A DNA stretch of 64,000 nt from Streptomyces hokutonensis. GTDB taxonomy: Bacteria; Actinomycetota; Actinomycetes; Streptomycetales; Streptomycetaceae. Below are positions 49,872 through 58,301 of this stretch, one piece after another. The stretch is taken from assembly GCF_000376565.1 (NCBI RefSeq), contig NZ_BARG01000065.1, positions 1 through 64,000 on the forward strand, written 5' to 3'. The stretch's first letter is position 1, and each line of letters opens with the position of its first letter. Under the pieces are notes generated by a model that was not told the origin of the DNA, did not search any database, and saw only the letters and a list, made by a program, of their open reading frames with translations. The translations under genes and the position numbers were made by a program.

Positions 49872-52064
49872 ATGCATCAGCCGACTCCGCCCTCCGATGC
49901 CGGTGGCCGCCCTGGCGGAAGCTTGTCGCAGCCGTCGCAGCCGTCGCAGCCGTCGCAGCCGTCGCAACGGCCGGCGGGAGGCTTGGCGCCCGGCCAGATC
50001 CGTCGTCCGCCGCCACCCCCATCACGGTCCCCATCCCCGTCCCCACTCCGGTCCTCTTCGCTCTCCCCGCCGCAGAGCCCCGTGCCGCACACGCCTCGTC
50101 CGACGCCCCGCCGTTCCCTCGAACTGCCGCCCACTCACAACACGCTGATCTGCGTCGCTCTCCCGGGACTCGCGGTCTCCACCGAGCAGGGCCAGCTGAA
50201 CGGCCGGGGGTTGGAGGGGTTCTACCGTGCGGGCAGGCGGGTGCTCGCCCGCTGTCAGGTGCGGGTGGCCGGACGTGAACCGCTGCCGGTGCAGGCCAGG
50301 ATGACGGCAGCGGACCGTGCGCGGTTCGTGGGAACCGTGCGGGTGTCCCCGGACTGCGGCCCGGACCCCGACCTCGTGGTCGAGCGGACCCGGCACGCCG
50401 ACGGTACGGAGCGCATCACCCTGCGCAGCGTGTCCTGGCGCCCGCTGCGGCTGCCGGTCGAGGTGGCGCTCGGCACCGACCTTGCGGACCTCGGCGCGAT
50501 CGCCGCGGGCGGCACGGGACCCGAACTCCCCGCCACCGTGCACGACTCCGGGCTGCGCTGGTCCGGCGCCACCGGGAACTCGACGGTCACCGCCGACCCG
50601 CCGCCCGCCGACGCGCTGGCCTCCGCAGGGCTGCTGCGCTGGGAGTTCGAACTGCCGCCGGGCGGTACGGCGAGCGTGGAGTTGCGGGTACGGCCGGACG
50701 GCGCGGGACCGGTCCGGGCCGTGGGCCACGGGGCGACCAGCCCCCTGGCCTCCGCGCGGGCGGCCGGTGACGACCCCCGAGTCCAGGCGCTGCTGCGAAC
50801 CAGCGTCGAGGATCTCCAGGCACTGCTGCTGCGCGACCCCGCGCACCCCTCCGACACGCACCTCGCGGCGGGCGCGCCCTGGCGGTGCGGTCTGGCCCCG
50901 GCGGAGTCGCTCACGGCGGCCCGTATGACGCTGCCCCTCGGTACCCGGCTCGCCGCGGGCACACTGCGGACCTTGGCCCGGACCCAACTCCCGCGCCCCG
51001 GAGCACAGTTCGGAATGATCCCGGGACCGCGCCGCGACGCCGGCGCCCATCTGCCGCCGGGCTGCACGGGGACGGAGGCGACCCTGCTCTTCCCGGTGCT
51101 GCTCGCGGAGGCCCGCCGCTGGGGGCTCCCAGAGCAGGAGACACGGGAGCTGCTGCCGGCCGCCGAGCGCTGTCTGACCTGGTTGCGGACCACCGTGGGC
51201 GACGGCACCTATCTGCGCGACCCGCACCCCGGCGGACCCGTCCGCTGCGAGACACAGGCCCATGCCCACCGGGCGGCGCTGCTCGGAGCCGACCTGCTGG
51301 ACGCGTTCGGCAGACCCGGCGCTGCCGAACTCCGAGAATGGGCCCAGGAGTTGCGCAGCGTCTTCCGCGCGGACTTCTGGATCGGGGACCTGGGCGGCGG
51401 TCGCCCGGCGGCGGCCCGGCTTCCGGACGGACGCCTTGTACCGCACCTCGGCGCGACCGCGGCCCACCTCCTCGACACCGGACTGCTGGGCGGCGGCGAG
51501 TACGCACCCGGCCTGCTCGACAAGGCGCGGGCCGAACAACTCGCCCGGCTGCTCGGAGGCCCGGCCATGGACTCGGGCTGGGGACTGCGCGGCCTGGGCG
51601 CGAAGGAACCGGGATTCAGCCCGTTCGGCCACCGGAGCGGCGCCGTGCGGGTGCAGGAGACGGCCATCGCCGTCGCGGGCCTGGCCGCCGGCGGCTACGA
51701 GAAGGAGGCCACCTCGCTGTTGCGGGGAGTCCTGGCGGCGGCCGAGGCGTTCGGACACCGGCTCCCCGAGATGTACGCGGGAGAGCAGCGGACGGAGGGG
51801 AGCGCTCCCGTTCCCCACCCGGCCGCCTGCCGCCCGGCGGCCACGGCAGCCGCCGCCGGAGTCCTGCTGCTGGCCACCCTGGCGGGCATCCGCCCGGACG
51901 CCCCCGCCGGGACGGTCACCCTCCGTCCGGTCCGCAGCGCGCCCCTGGGCGAGATCGGCCTGACCGGACTGCGGATCGCGGGCGCCCCCTTCTCCGTACG
52001 GGTCGGCCGACTCGGTGTCGCCATGGTCGAGGAGGCGGCTGCCGGACTGCAATTGGGGGCGTGA
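49872..52064 (+). CDS. Glycogen debranching-like protein with N-terminal SQP repeats
   Basis: 730 residues from ATG at 49872. The first ~85 residues are Ser/Pro/Gln-rich and include a PSQ repeat encoded by a 9-bp tandem repeat. From LELPPTHNTLICVALPGLAV onward it matches the glycogen debranching enzyme N-terminal domain (beta-sandwich), then an alpha/alpha-toroid of GH15/GH37-like type with MIPGPRRDAGAHLPPGCTGT and a CETQAHAHRAALLGADLL helix. Typical debranching enzymes carry acid residues in this barrel; I could not assign them. Role in glycogen or trehalose metabolism is inferred from the family only. Confidence 0.75.
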   Translation: MHQPTPPSDAGGRPGGSLSQPSQPSQPSQPSQRPAGGLAPGQIRRPPPPPSRSPSPSPLRSSSLSPPQSPVPHTPRPTPRRSLELPPTHNTLICVALPGLAVSTEQGQLNGRGLEGFYRAGRRVLARCQVRVAGREPLPVQARMTAADRARFVGTVRVSPDCGPDPDLVVERTRHADGTERITLRSVSWRPLRLPVEVALGTDLADLGAIAAGGTGPELPATVHDSGLRWSGATGNSTVTADPPPADALASAGLLRWEFELPPGGTASVELRVRPDGAGPVRAVGHGATSPLASARAAGDDPRVQALLRTSVEDLQALLLRDPAHPSDTHLAAGAPWRCGLAPAESLTAARMTLPLGTRLAAGTLRTLARTQLPRPGAQFGMIPGPRRDAGAHLPPGCTGTEATLLFPVLLAEARRWGLPEQETRELLPAAERCLTWLRTTVGDGTYLRDPHPGGPVRCETQAHAHRAALLGADLLDAFGRPGAAELREWAQELRSVFRADFWIGDLGGGRPAAARLPDGRLVPHLGATAAHLLDTGLLGGGEYAPGLLDKARAEQLARLLGGPAMDSGWGLRGLGAKEPGFSPFGHRSGAVRVQETAIAVAGLAAGGYEKEATSLLRGVLAAAEAFGHRLPEMYAGEQRTEGSAPVPHPAACRPAATAAAAGVLLLATLAGIRPDAPAGTVTLRPVRSAPLGEIGLTGLRIAGAPFSVRVGRLGVAMVEEAAAGLQLGA
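49925..49966 (+). repeat. 9-bp tandem repeat, 4.7 copies, inside coding sequence
   Basis: The unit GTCGCAGCC is repeated exactly four times plus six bases, encoding repeated Ser-Gln-Pro. Such tracts change copy number by slippage; a length polymorphism would stay in frame. Confidence 0.9.
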
Positions 52065-52167
52065 CCTCGCACGAGTCCGTTTCGGTCGACGGCCGTAAGC
52101 GGAGGATCAACCGCGTATCGCACCGAAGTGGATCAGTCACGGCGGTACCGACGAAGGGAGTGTTTAT

Positions 52168-52188
52168 CGTCAGGCAGACGACTATGAT
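52168..52188 (+). promoter_or_regulatory. Promoter and possible NrtR operator of the Nudix regulator gene
   Basis: A -10-like TATGAT (52183-52188) is six bases from the ATG. Overlapping its upstream side is the palindrome CGTC-AGGCA-GACG (52168-52180). The -35 region is poor. Autoregulation is inferred. Confidence 0.45.
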
Positions 52189-52194
52189 CGCCGC

Positions 52195-52953
52195 ATGTCC
52201 TACGACCCGTCAGCGTATCCGCCCTTCGCCGTCACCGTGGACCTGGTCGTGCTGACCGTGCGCCGCCATGCTCTGTGCGGGCTGGCGGTACGCAGGGGCG
52301 AGCCGCCCTTTCAGGGACGCTGGGCGCTGCCAGGCGGCTTCGTGCGGGCCGACGAGGATCTGGCCCAGGCCGCCGCCCGCGAACTGGCCGAGGAGACGGG
52401 ACTGCGTGCCCACGACCCGGCGGTCCCTGCCCAGGACAACGGAGCGCATCTGGAGCAGCTCGCCACCTACGGCGACCCCAAGCGTGACCCGCGGATGCGT
52501 GTCGTCAGCGTTGCCCACCTCGCACTCGCCCCCGACCTGCCCGCACCCCGCGCCGGCGGCGACGCCAGCAACGCGCGCTGGGCACCCGTGGAGGAGTTGC
52601 TGCAACAGGGCGGCTTCGGACGCGACGGCGACCCGGTGGCGCCGCTCGCCTTCGACCACGCGCAGATCCTGTCCGACGGGGTGGAGCGCGCCCGTTCGAA
52701 GATCGAGTACTCCTCCCTGGCCACGGCGTTCTGCCCCACCGAATTCACCGTCGGTGAACTGCGCCGCGTCTACGAGGCGGTGTGGGGAGTGGCGCTCGAC
52801 CCGCGCAACTTCCACCGCAAGGTGACCGGCACGCCCGGCTTCCTCGTCCCGACCGGCGGTACGACGACCCGTCAGGGCGGACGCCCGGCGCAGCTGTTCC
52901 GGGCCGGCGGGGCCACGCTGCTCAACCCGCCCATGCTGCGCCCCGAGGTGTGA
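52195..52953 (+). CDS. NrtR-like Nudix-domain transcriptional regulator
   Basis: 252 residues. N-terminal Nudix domain with a complete Nudix box GX5EX7REUXEEXGU at residues 48-70 (REL-AEE-TGL at its end), then a C-terminal winged-helix domain (about 160-225: FTVGELRRVYEAVWG, RNFHRKVTGTPGF). This is the architecture of NrtR, which binds ADP-ribose and represses NAD biosynthesis or related genes. Many NrtR proteins have lost Nudix catalysis; the intact box here could still hydrolyse ADP-ribose-type substrates. TATGAT ends six bases before the ATG, with no Shine-Dalgarno, so a leaderless mRNA is likely. A partial palindrome CGTC-AGGCA-GACG (52168-52180) lies just upstream and may be its own operator. 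Confidence 0.85.
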   Translation: MSYDPSAYPPFAVTVDLVVLTVRRHALCGLAVRRGEPPFQGRWALPGGFVRADEDLAQAAARELAEETGLRAHDPAVPAQDNGAHLEQLATYGDPKRDPRMRVVSVAHLALAPDLPAPRAGGDASNARWAPVEELLQQGGFGRDGDPVAPLAFDHAQILSDGVERARSKIEYSSLATAFCPTEFTVGELRRVYEAVWGVALDPRNFHRKVTGTPGFLVPTGGTTTRQGGRPAQLFRAGGATLLNPPMLRPEV

Positions 52954-53022
52954 CGTCGTAGCAGCGCGAACGGGTTGACCAAGCGTTGCGGTACGGGCCG
53001 TTCGGTGCCCGAAAAAACGGAC

Positions 53023-53037
53023 ATAGCGCGCTATCTT
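53023..53037 (+). promoter_or_regulatory. 12-bp palindrome overlapping the -10 of the ABC exporter gene
   Basis: ATAGCGCGCTAT (53023-53034) is a perfect palindrome overlapping a TATCTT hexamer (53032-53037) that ends seven bases before the GTG start. It could be the operator of a repressor; the adjacent NrtR-like protein is a candidate. Confidence 0.5.
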
Positions 53038-53044
53038 GCTGTGG

Positions 53045-55147
53045 GTGATCCAGGCCTTCGGACTGACCAGCAACGCCCGCAAGGAGCATCCGCCCGCCGT
53101 CGTCGACGTCTCCTTCGAGGCCCGTGCGGGCAGTGTCACCGCACTCCTCGGAGCCCCGGGTGCGGGAAAGACGACCGCGCTCAGGCTCATGCTAGAACTC
53201 CAACAGGGGCGTGGAATCACCTACTTCAGGGGCCGCCCCCTGCACCGCATCGCCCACCCGTCGCGCGAGGTCGGCGTGCTCCTGGGCGACGTGCCGGGAC
53301 ATCCGGCCCGCTCGGTCCGTGGCCATCTGCGGATGCTGTGTGCCGCTGCGGGTGTTCCGGCCCGGCGGGCCGACGAGGTCCTCGAAGTGGTCGGCCTCGT
53401 CAGCCTGCGCGACGAACGCCTCGGCAGCCTCGCCCGCGGCATGGACCGCCGCCTGGGCCTCGCCTGCGCCCTGCTGTCCGACCCGCACACCCTGGTGCTG
53501 GACGAACCCGCCGGCGAACTCTCCGCCCGCGAAAGCCGCTGGCTGTACGGCATGCTGCACGCGCACGCCGCCCAGGGCGGCACGGTCCTGTTCACCACGG
53601 CCGACCCCAAGGAGGCCGCCCGCAGCGCCGACCGGGTCGTCACCCTCGAACAGGGCAGACTCCTCGCCGACCAGGAGGCCGGAGACTTCGCCCGCACCCG
53701 CCTGCGCCCCCGCGTCGCCGTCCGCACCCCGCACGCCGCCCGCCTCGCCGCCCTCCTCACCAAGGAGGCCCGCACCGCGCACCGCTCCGTCGAAGTCGTA
53801 CGCGAGGAGGGCAACCGCCTTTCCGTGTACGGCAGTACGTGCGCGGACGTCGGTGAGACGGCGTTCCGGCACGACATCCTCGTACACCAACTCGCCGACG
53901 AGATCGGCGACATGGGGCCTGGCGCCGGTACGTCCGCCAGAGGCGAGCCGGAAACCACTGACGAGCCGCGCGTGCCTGCCCCCTCGTCGCCGGCCATGAC
54001 GGGATCGCCTCTCACGGACGTGCCGTTCGCCGAGCAGCCCTCGCCCCCGATCAGACCTGAGCTGCCCACCTCCGAGCCCTCCACCGCCGAAGCACCCGAA
54101 CCCGTCGCCCAAGCCCACCCGCCGTACGAGGAACAGGCGGCTGCCGTCAGCCCCTTGCGGGACACCGCCGTTGACCCCGCGGCTCAGCCGACCACCGCAG
54201 GCCTCCCTGCGACCCCCGGCCCCCGCGCGCCGAGCCCCGCCCGCTCCCGACTCGTCCCTCTCGTCGACCCCGAAGAGGCGACCGGCGCACTGCCCTCCGC
54301 GCGTGCCCCGCGCCCTTCGCGAGCCGCCACCCTCGATGCCCTGTCCCCGCTCCCGCCCCCCATCTCCGTCCGCTCCGCCCCCAGCCCGCTGCGCCCGCTC
54401 CGCTACGAGCTGCGCCGGGCCACCGGTATCGGCACCGGGTTCCTCACCGGGGCCGCCGTACTCGTCGTGTCCGCCCTCACCGCACTGCTGTTGGCCCGCA
54501 TCGGGCACACCCCGCAGCCGCGTCTGCTGGCCGCGTGGCCGCGGGAACTGCCCCTGCCGCCCGCGGCGCTCGGCGCGGGGCTGCTCGGGGCGTTCGCGTT
54601 CGGCGACGAGTTCCGGCACCCCGCCCTGGCGGCGGACCGCGGCACCGTCCCCAGGCGGATGGGGCTGCTCCTCGCGAAGCTCCTCGTCTCCGCGGCCACC
54701 GCGCTGCTGCTGGGCTTCCTCACGGTGGGCTGCGACGCCGAGGTGCTCTATCTCGTATACGGACGGGAGCTCGCGCAGGTTCCCGCCGACTGGCTTTCGA
54801 CGGGCGCGAGTTGGACCGGACTGGTCGTCGGGTGCGCCTGGGCCGGAGTGCTGGCCGCGGGCATCTTCCGGTCCACCACGGCCGGGCTCGCCGCGGTGGT
54901 CGCCGTACCGATTCTCGTCGTACCCCTCGTGCACAAGGCGTTGGAAGGGCCGGCCGTGCGGGCCGCGGCGGGTTTTCCCCTGCGGCTGCGGAAGGTGTTC
55001 CTGCTGCAGTGGCCCTTCGGAGGCGAGCGGTATCTGTCCGCGGCGGCGCGGGTGATCGTCCAACCCGTGGGCGGGGCACTGGCGTTGTCGCTGACCGCAC
55101 TGCTCTGCGCGTATCTGCTCACGACCCTGCGTAGCAGGGTCCGATGA
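53045..55147 (+). CDS. Single-polypeptide ABC exporter (ATPase-linker-permease)
   Basis: 700 residues from GTG at 53045. The N-terminal ATPase has Walker A GAPGAGKTT (36-44) and Walker B TLVLDEPAGEL, but the signature is SLARGMDRR rather than LSGGQ, as in some ABC-2-type exporters. Residues about 255-430 form a Pro/Ala/Ser/Glu-rich linker. The last ~260 residues contain about six hydrophobic segments (GFLTGAAVLVVSALTALLLA; AALGAGLLGAFAF; LLAKLLVSAATALLLGFLTV; and three more), an ABC-2-like membrane domain. Such ATPase-then-permease order in one chain is unusual in bacteria, where exporters usually have the membrane domain first. Substrate unknown. It precedes whiH on the same strand. Confidence 0.8.
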   Translation: MIQAFGLTSNARKEHPPAVVDVSFEARAGSVTALLGAPGAGKTTALRLMLELQQGRGITYFRGRPLHRIAHPSREVGVLLGDVPGHPARSVRGHLRMLCAAAGVPARRADEVLEVVGLVSLRDERLGSLARGMDRRLGLACALLSDPHTLVLDEPAGELSARESRWLYGMLHAHAAQGGTVLFTTADPKEAARSADRVVTLEQGRLLADQEAGDFARTRLRPRVAVRTPHAARLAALLTKEARTAHRSVEVVREEGNRLSVYGSTCADVGETAFRHDILVHQLADEIGDMGPGAGTSARGEPETTDEPRVPAPSSPAMTGSPLTDVPFAEQPSPPIRPELPTSEPSTAEAPEPVAQAHPPYEEQAAAVSPLRDTAVDPAAQPTTAGLPATPGPRAPSPARSRLVPLVDPEEATGALPSARAPRPSRAATLDALSPLPPPISVRSAPSPLRPLRYELRRATGIGTGFLTGAAVLVVSALTALLLARIGHTPQPRLLAAWPRELPLPPAALGAGLLGAFAFGDEFRHPALAADRGTVPRRMGLLLAKLLVSAATALLLGFLTVGCDAEVLYLVYGRELAQVPADWLSTGASWTGLVVGCAWAGVLAAGIFRSTTAGLAAVVAVPILVVPLVHKALEGPAVRAAAGFPLRLRKVFLLQWPFGGERYLSAAARVIVQPVGGALALSLTALLCAYLLTTLRSRVR

Positions 55148-55309
55148 CGACCGTGCGCACCCTTCGGGTCCCGCTCTGCGCACAACTCCCCGGAGAAAGC
55201 CCATTTCTTTCCGATAAGGCGTCAATTGCGACGGGGTGAGCGATCACCCTTTCGTGTGCTTTTCACCAAAGACCTCAAGGGAGTTGGGACCAACGCCGAC
55301 AAAGGATCC

Positions 55310-56197
55310 GTGAGTACCCTTGCGCACACCATGATGACCGCCGCCCGCTCCGCAGACTCCGGCCTCGCCGGCCCGGGCGAACTCGACCGCTACCCCTATG
55401 CCGAGGCGCCCGTCACCGAGCGCCTCGGAGCCCCTTCCTGGGACGGTTCCGACCCGGAGCTGGGCCGCGTGGGCCGTCGTGCCGCGGGCAGCCGCGGACG
55501 CGGACTGCACGGCCAACTCGTCCAGCAGCTGGGCCAGATGATCGTCTCCGGCGACCTGGGCGCCGACCGCCCGCTGGTGCCCGAGGAGATCGGCCAGCGC
55601 TTCGAGGTCTCCCGCACCGTCGTCCGCGAGTCGCTGCGCGTCCTGGAGGCCAAGGGCCTGGTCAGCGCCCGCCCGAACGTCGGCACGCGCGTGCGTCCCG
55701 TCAGCGACTGGAACCTCCTCGACCCGGACATCATCGAGTGGCGCGCCTTCGGCCCGCAGCGCGACAACCAGCGCCGCGAGCTGAGCGAGCTGCGCTGGAC
55801 GATCGAGCCGCTGGCCGCGCGCCTAGCCGCCGGGCACGGGCGCGAGGACGTCCAGCAGCGCCTCTCCGACATGGTGGAGATCATGGGTCACGCCATGGCG
55901 CAGGGCGACGCGCTGACCTTCTCCCGCGCGGACGCCGAGTTCCACTCGCTGCTCATCCAGGTCGCGGGCAACCGCATGCTGGAGCACCTTTCCGGGATCG
56001 TCTCCTCGGCCCTGCAGGTCTCCGGCGGCCCGGTCACGGGCTGTGACCGCCCGAACGACGCCTCCCTGGCGCACCACGCCCGGATCGTCGACGCCCTCGC
56101 CGCCGGCGACGGCGCGGCGGCCGAGGCGGCCATGCGGCAGCTGCTCATCGTGCACCCCGAGGTGGAGCGCGTGGTGCCCGCCCCGCGCGAACACTGA
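55310..56197 (+). CDS. whiH: Sporulation regulator WhiH (GntR/FadR family)
   Basis: 295 residues from GTG at 55310 with AAGGA three bases upstream; this length equals the value I recall for S. coelicolor WhiH. The first ~75 residues are variable. The winged helix (about 80-145) reads GLHGQLVQQLGQMIVSGDLG, FEVSRTVVRESLRVLEAKGL and NVGTRVRP. The C-terminal FCD-type ligand domain follows (LRWTIEPLAARLAAGHGR, DAEFHSLLIQVAGNRMLEHL). WhiH is needed for sporulation septation and represses its own gene. Position immediately upstream of hrdB matches the conserved whiH-hrdB arrangement. Confidence 0.9.
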   Translation: MSTLAHTMMTAARSADSGLAGPGELDRYPYAEAPVTERLGAPSWDGSDPELGRVGRRAAGSRGRGLHGQLVQQLGQMIVSGDLGADRPLVPEEIGQRFEVSRTVVRESLRVLEAKGLVSARPNVGTRVRPVSDWNLLDPDIIEWRAFGPQRDNQRRELSELRWTIEPLAARLAAGHGREDVQQRLSDMVEIMGHAMAQGDALTFSRADAEFHSLLIQVAGNRMLEHLSGIVSSALQVSGGPVTGCDRPNDASLAHHARIVDALAAGDGAAAEAAMRQLLIVHPEVERVVPAPREH

Positions 56198-56270
56198 CGC
56201 GCGGGGTGGCAGGCGCGGTCGAGGCGCGCCGCACTCCCGTGGCGCCGCCCGGCCTGGTCGCCGTCTTCCG

Positions 56271-56311
56271 CCGGACCCCGCAGGATCCTCCAGGGAACCG
56301 GCGGGGTCCGG
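56271..56311 (+). terminator. Terminator of whiH
   Basis: An 11-bp perfect stem (56271-56281 / 56301-56311) with a 19-nt loop that itself contains the palindrome AGGATCCT, 74 nt after the whiH stop. Confidence 0.75.
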
Positions 56312-56433
56312 CGGTGCGACGGGGCGCCGGATCTCGCTGAGAAGTGCCTCTCGCGGCCCTGGGTGACCTCCTCTGCCCGTGTCTGACCGTTTTTGAGCGC
56401 TTACGGGGTGTGACTCGGGCCACGCAGATTGGG

Positions 56434-56461
56434 CGTAACGCTCGCGGGAACTGCGCGATGA
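56434..56461 (+). promoter_or_regulatory. ECF-sigma-type promoter upstream of hrdB
   Basis: CGTAAC (56434-56439), 16 nt, then CGATGA (56456-56461) lies about 165 bp before the hrdB start. The pair resembles ECF-sigma promoters. In Streptomyces the main hrdB promoter is recognised by the ECF factor ShbA; that this is the same element is inference. No other gene lies in the gap 56198-56627. Confidence 0.5.
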
Positions 56462-56627
56462 CCTAAGAGGTGACAGCCGCGGAAGGGAATACGGACGCCG
56501 TTCAAGGCGCTGTGATTCTTCCCGGCCCCAGCCCGCGCCGTCGGCCCATCCCCAGTCGGCGGTCGTCGGTTCCTGTCCGTACCGGACGGGGCCGGAAGCC
56601 GTTTTCCATCGTTCCGAGAGGTTGTTC

Positions 56628-58169
56628 GTGTCGGCCAGCACATCCCGTACGCTCCCGCCGGAGATCGCCGAGTCCGTCTCTGTCATGGCGCTCATCGAGC
56701 GGGGAAAGGCTGAGGGGCAGATCGCCGGCGATGACGTGCGTCGGGCCTTCGAAGCTGACCAGATTCCGGCCACTCAGTGGAAGAACGTACTGCGCAGCCT
56801 CAACCAGATCCTCGAGGAAGAGGGTGTGACGCTGATGGTCAGTGCCGCGGAGCCCAAGCGCACCCGAAAGAGCGTCGCAGCGAAGAGTCCGGCCAAGCGC
56901 ACCGCCACCAAGACGGTCGCCGCCAAGACGGTGACCGCCAAGAAGGCCACCGCCACCGCGACTCCGGCGGCGCCCCTCGCCGACGCTCCCGCCGAGGACG
57001 ACGCCCAGAAGGCCGTTGCCAAGAAGGCGGCGCCCGCCAAGAAGGCGGTCGCCAAGAAGGTCGCCGCCAAGAAGACGACCGCTGCGGCGGCCAAGAAGAC
57101 CAGCGCCAAGAAGGACGACGCCGAGATCGTCGACGACGAGGCCGTCGAGGAGACCCCCGGCAAGACCGGGGACGAGCCCGAGGGCGCCGAGAGCGCCGGC
57201 TTCGTACTCTCCGACGAGGACGAGGACGACGCGCCCGCGCAGCAGGTCGCCGCCGCCGGTGCCACCGCCGACCCCGTCAAGGACTACCTCAAGCAGATCG
57301 GCAAGGTCCCCCTCCTCAACGCCGAGCAGGAGGTCGAGCTCGCCAAGCGCATCGAGGCCGGTCTGTTCGCCGAGGACAAGCTGGCCAACGCCGACAAGCT
57401 CGCCCCCAAGCTCAAGCGCGAGCTGGAGATCATCGCCGAGGACGGCCGCCGCGCCAAGAACCACCTCCTGGAGGCCAACCTCCGCCTGGTGGTCTCCCTG
57501 GCCAAGCGCTACACCGGCCGCGGCATGCTCTTCCTGGACCTCATCCAGGAGGGCAACCTCGGCCTCATCCGCGCGGTCGAGAAGTTCGACTACACCAAGG
57601 GCTACAAGTTCTCCACGTACGCCACCTGGTGGATCCGTCAGGCGATCACCCGCGCGATGGCCGACCAGGCCCGCACCATCCGTATCCCGGTGCACATGGT
57701 CGAGGTCATCAACAAGCTCGCGCGCGTGCAGCGCCAGATGCTCCAGGACCTGGGCCGCGAGCCCACCCCGGAGGAGCTGGCCAAGGAACTCGACATGACC
57801 CCGGAGAAGGTCATCGAGGTCCAGAAGTACGGCCGCGAGCCGATCTCCCTGCACACCCCCCTGGGTGAGGACGGCGACAGCGAGTTCGGTGACCTCATCG
57901 AGGACTCCGAGGCCGTCGTCCCGGCCGACGCGGTCAGCTTCACGCTCCTCCAGGAGCAGCTGCACTCCGTCCTGGACACCCTGTCCGAGCGCGAGGCCGG
58001 CGTGGTCTCGATGCGCTTCGGTCTCACCGACGGTCAGCCGAAGACCCTCGACGAGATCGGCAAGGTGTACGGGGTCACCCGTGAGCGCATCCGCCAGATC
58101 GAGTCCAAGACCATGTCGAAGCTGCGCCACCCGTCGCGTTCGCAGGTGCTGCGCGACTACCTCGACTAG
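56628..58169 (+). CDS. hrdB: Principal RNA polymerase sigma factor HrdB
   Basis: 513 residues from GTG at 56628 with GAGAGG six bases upstream. Directs housekeeping transcription. Residues about 80-165 are a Lys/Ala-rich repeat-like extension (AKK, AVAKK units) typical of actinobacterial primary sigma factors. Region 1.2 begins DYLKQIGKVPLLNAEQEVEL (about 219), region 2 has NLRLVVSLAKRYTGRGMLFL (about 284) and the -10 recognition YKFSTYATWWIRQAITRAM (about 325), region 3 IRIPVHMVEVINKLAR, and region 4 the -35 helix GVTRERIRQIESKTMSKLRH (about 482). The gene is solitary with its own terminator. Confidence 0.98.
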   Translation: MSASTSRTLPPEIAESVSVMALIERGKAEGQIAGDDVRRAFEADQIPATQWKNVLRSLNQILEEEGVTLMVSAAEPKRTRKSVAAKSPAKRTATKTVAAKTVTAKKATATATPAAPLADAPAEDDAQKAVAKKAAPAKKAVAKKVAAKKTTAAAAKKTSAKKDDAEIVDDEAVEETPGKTGDEPEGAESAGFVLSDEDEDDAPAQQVAAAGATADPVKDYLKQIGKVPLLNAEQEVELAKRIEAGLFAEDKLANADKLAPKLKRELEIIAEDGRRAKNHLLEANLRLVVSLAKRYTGRGMLFLDLIQEGNLGLIRAVEKFDYTKGYKFSTYATWWIRQAITRAMADQARTIRIPVHMVEVINKLARVQRQMLQDLGREPTPEELAKELDMTPEKVIEVQKYGREPISLHTPLGEDGDSEFGDLIEDSEAVVPADAVSFTLLQEQLHSVLDTLSEREAGVVSMRFGLTDGQPKTLDEIGKVYGVTRERIRQIESKTMSKLRHPSRSQVLRDYLD

Positions 58170-58188
58170 GTCGTAGTCGTACGTCACG

Positions 58189-58223
58189 GAAGGCCCGGTC
58201 TCCCTTCGAGGAGCCGGGCCTTC
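58189..58223 (+). terminator. Terminator of hrdB
   Basis: GAAGGCCCGG (58189-58198) pairs with CCGGGCCTTC (58214-58223), with additional pairing CTCC/GGAG across one bulge inside. It starts 20 nt after the hrdB stop. Confidence 0.85.
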
Positions 58224-58301
58224 GTGCCGTCCGCGGGTGCGCGGTGCGGCACGCTGGATCACTCTGGGTCTCCGATCACCATCCCAGAGTGAGGAACGTG
58301 C

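Noticed and set aside
49925..49966. Possible CRISPR array
   Set aside because: The repeat is only 9 bp, contiguous with no spacers, and in frame within a coding sequence.
55226..55309. An upstream start for whiH
   Set aside because: The extra 28 codons lack a ribosome binding site, whereas the GTG at 55310 has AAGGA and gives the expected 295 residues.
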